Part shown: positions 5,758 through 7,634 of the stretch, in pieces
How positions within the stretch are numbered: the first letter of the stretch is position 1
How the letters are laid out: each line of letters opens with the position of its first letter
NCBI GenBank assembly: GCA_003156795.1
Contig: PMHU01000181.1
Coordinates: 5,082-12,715, forward strand
DNA length: 7,634 bases
From: Acidimicrobiaceae bacterium
GTDB lineage: Bacteria > Actinomycetota > Acidimicrobiia > Acidimicrobiales > Palsa-688
Reading direction: 5' to 3'
Translations under genes and position numbers: made by a program
The notes under the pieces: generated by a model
Seen by the model: the letters and a program-made list of their open reading frames with translations, nothing else
Database searches by the model: none
What the model was told of the DNA's origin: nothing

Positions 5758-6633
5758 GTGACTGCTCCGGTCAAGAAAGCCGTAATTCCCGCCGCTGGGC
5801 TAGGAACTCGATTCCTTCCCGCGACCAAGGCGCTGCCCAAAGAGATGCTCCCGTTGGTGGACAAGCCGGCCATTCAGTACGTGGTCGAGGAAGCCGTCAG
5901 CGTCGGGATCACGGACATCCTCATCATCAGCGGGCGGGGCAAGCGGACCATCGAAGACCACTTCGACCGTTCCTTCGAGCTCGAGTACTACCTCGAGAAG
6001 GGCGGGAAGAACGAAGAGCTGGCGCAGATGAGGGCCATCGCCGACATGGCCGAAATCCATTACGTGCGCCAGGGGGAGCCGCTGGGGTTGGGCCACGCCG
6101 TGTCGGTCGCGCGCGAGCACGTCGACGACCAGCCGTTCGTGGTCATGCTCGGAGACGACATCATGCACGAGAAGTCGGGCATCCTGGCCGGGATGCTGGC
6201 CGCCCACGAGCGCACCGGCAGCTCCGTTCTGGCCTTGAAGTCGGTAAACCATTCAGAGGTGTCTCTCTACGGTTGCGTGGCCCACGAGCCGGCCGGCGAC
6301 TCGCTGGTCCGCGTGCTCGACATAATCGAGAAGCCGGCGCCCGAGGACGCCCCGTCGGACCTCGGGGTCATGGGCCGCTACGTGCTGACTCCCGGGATCT
6401 TCGACGCCATCGAACAGACCGCGCCCGGGCGCGGTGGCGAGATCCAGCTCACCGACGCCATCAAAGTGCTGATGGGGACGGAAGCGGTGTACGGCTATTC
6501 GTTTGTTCACGGTCGCTACGACGTCGGCAACAAGCTCGACTACTTGCGGGCGACGGTGGAGTTCGCCCTCGAACGCGAGGACCTGGGACCGGCGCTGCGG
6601 ATCTTTCTCAAGGACTTCCTGGGTCCAGAATGA
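5758..6633 (+). CDS. galU: UTP-glucose-1-phosphate uridylyltransferase
   Basis: The 291-residue enzyme makes UDP-glucose and pyrophosphate from UTP and glucose-1-phosphate in the cytoplasm, feeding cell-envelope polysaccharides, glycolipids and trehalose or glycogen routes. It is full length for the bacterial family (about 290-300). The nucleotide-binding signature AAGLGTRFLP-ATKALPKEMLP spans 12-32, followed by LGDD (131-134, metal and sugar phosphate site), IEKP (190-193, conserved lysine K192), GRYVLTP (206-212), GEIQLTDA (227-234) and GRYDVGNKLDYL (252-263). The GTG at 5758 gives the expected N-terminus just before KKAVIPAAG. The open frame extends upstream to 5635, but that stretch is intergenic and not family-like. 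The gene is divergent from the FmdB/Ruc-like gene and overlaps moeA by four bases (ATGA), so the two are co-transcribed. Confidence 0.96.
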   Translation: MTAPVKKAVIPAAGLGTRFLPATKALPKEMLPLVDKPAIQYVVEEAVSVGITDILIISGRGKRTIEDHFDRSFELEYYLEKGGKNEELAQMRAIADMAEIHYVRQGEPLGLGHAVSVAREHVDDQPFVVMLGDDIMHEKSGILAGMLAAHERTGSSVLALKSVNHSEVSLYGCVAHEPAGDSLVRVLDIIEKPAPEDAPSDLGVMGRYVLTPGIFDAIEQTAPGRGGEIQLTDAIKVLMGTEAVYGYSFVHGRYDVGNKLDYLRATVEFALEREDLGPALRIFLKDFLGPE

Positions 6634-7634
6634 TCCCGCTGCGGGAGGCTCAGGCCGAGGTCCTGTCGGCGTGCGAGCCCCGCCCGCCGGTGTCGGTCGA
6701 GGTGGCCGACTGTCTCGGTCTGGTCCTGGCCGGGCCGGTGTTCGCGGCCGAGGCGGTGCCGCCGTTCGCCAACACCGCCATGGACGGGTTCGCGGTGCGC
6801 GCCGAAGATGTGGTGTCGGCCAGCGAGGAGAGCCCGACCCGGTTGAGGGTGATCGGCACGCTCGCGGCCGGCCACGCCCCATCCGGCTCGGTCGGACCCG
6901 GCGAGGCGCTTCGGATCATGACGGGCGCCCCTTTCCCGAATGGGGCCGACGCGGTGGCGATAGTGGAGACGACGCGCAGCGAAGGCGACGACGTCCTTGT
7001 CTCGGCGCCGGCGATGGCCGGCGAGCACGTCCGCCGGGCCGGGGAGGACATCGAGTCGGGCCAGGAGGTGTTCGCGGCGGGAACGGTCCTCGGCCCCGGC
7101 CACGTGGGGGTGTTGTGCAGCATCGGATGTGAAAAGGTGGCCGTCGTCCCCGCGCCGGTCGTCGGAGTGCTTTCGACCGGTGACGAGTTGATCGACGGGG
7201 CCGGCGCGCTGCTTCCCGGCCAGATCCGCGATTCCAACAGGCGCACCTTGATCTCGCTGCTTCGCCGTGACGGCTTCGTAGCCGTGGACCTCGGTATCGC
7301 TCGCGACGACGAGACCGTAATCGAGAGGGCGCTGCTCGATGGGGTAGCTCGTTGTGACGCCATCATCACCAGCGGCGGCGTGAGCATGGGCGACTTCGAC
7401 TACGTGAAGTCCGTGCTCGACCGCGTCGGGCGGATGCGCTGGATGCAGGTCGCCATACGCCCGGCCAAGCCGTTCGCGTTCGGGGTGATCGGCGACACAC
7501 CGGTGTTCGGTCTGCCCGGGAACCCCGTTTCTTCGATGGTCAGCTACGAAGTGCTGGCCCGCCCGGGTCTTCGGGCCATGGCCGGCCGCCGCGAAGGCTC
7601 CCTGGACCGACCCACAGTGGAGGCCGTCGCCGAC
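6630..7634 (+). CDS. moeA: Molybdopterin molybdenumtransferase MoeA (3' end cut by the window)
   Basis: The first 335 residues of a protein usually near 400 long are present. MoeA inserts molybdate into adenylated molybdopterin to complete the molybdenum cofactor used by nitrate reductases, formate dehydrogenases and similar enzymes. Motifs in order are PPFANTAMDGFA (44-55, with the conserved aspartate D52), RIMTGAPFP (95-103), GEDI (138-141), STGDEL (182-187), GQIRDSN (197-203), TSGGVSMGD (247-255), KPFAFG (280-285) and GLPGNPVSS (294-302). The active-site residues expected from the E. coli enzyme appear present. The ATG lies inside the galU stop (ATGA) with only a weak AAGGA 15 bases away, so translation probably depends on galU. 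The reading frame is intact to the window edge; what is missing is the C-terminal beta-barrel domain. Confidence 0.95.
   Translation, partial: MIPLREAQAEVLSACEPRPPVSVEVADCLGLVLAGPVFAAEAVPPFANTAMDGFAVRAEDVVSASEESPTRLRVIGTLAAGHAPSGSVGPGEALRIMTGAPFPNGADAVAIVETTRSEGDDVLVSAPAMAGEHVRRAGEDIESGQEVFAAGTVLGPGHVGVLCSIGCEKVAVVPAPVVGVLSTGDELIDGAGALLPGQIRDSNRRTLISLLRRDGFVAVDLGIARDDETVIERALLDGVARCDAIITSGGVSMGDFDYVKSVLDRVGRMRWMQVAIRPAKPFAFGVIGDTPVFGLPGNPVSSMVSYEVLARPGLRAMAGRREGSLDRPTVEAVAD

Overview
This window is GC-rich, tightly packed DNA that looks like an actinobacterial chromosome. Several genes start with GTG, and three (tetR, mtnP, galU) show no clear Shine-Dalgarno sequence. The gene content fits too: a serine-tailed FmdB/Ruc-like protein lies divergent to galU-moeA, as I recall from mycobacteria (Rv0991c / galU / moeA1). 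A deep-branching class such as Acidimicrobiia is my guess from composition and gene order only. There are no RNA genes, mobile elements or CRISPR arrays, and no gene-free stretch longer than 122 bases.

Layout. Positions 56-5635 hold five genes, all on the minus strand, transcribed in this order: an FmdB-family zinc-ribbon protein with a serine-rich tail (5635-5210), S-methyl-5'-thioadenosine phosphorylase (5201-4365), a TetR-family repressor (4339-3689), and two ABC exporter half-transporters (3695-1962 and 1933-56). On the plus strand, galU (5758-6633) and moeA (6630 to the window edge, incomplete) overlap by four bases. The 122 bases at 5636-5757 are the shared divergent promoter region.

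How the parts work together. (1) The fmdB-mtnP pair seems to be driven from 5636-5757, which contains an inverted repeat matching the HrcA operator CIRCE at 15 of 18 arm positions. This fits the reported role of the mycobacterial homologue as a heat-shock, redox-regulated chaperone, and it suggests that methylthioadenosine salvage is co-transcribed with a stress gene. (2) tetR and the two ABC genes form an efflux module. A perfect 8-2-8 palindrome just upstream of tetR, overlapping the mtnP stop codon, is the likely autoregulatory operator. The two ABC proteins are complementary: one has lost the catalytic glutamate and switch histidine, and the other has a changed signature motif. That is the pattern of a heterodimeric exporter with one degenerate ATP site. 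(3) galU-moeA is a translationally coupled housekeeping pair (UDP-glucose synthesis and molybdenum cofactor assembly).

I do not see an entirely new system. The most informative signals are regulatory: the CIRCE-like site in front of the Ruc-like gene and the TetR operator embedded in the end of mtnP.
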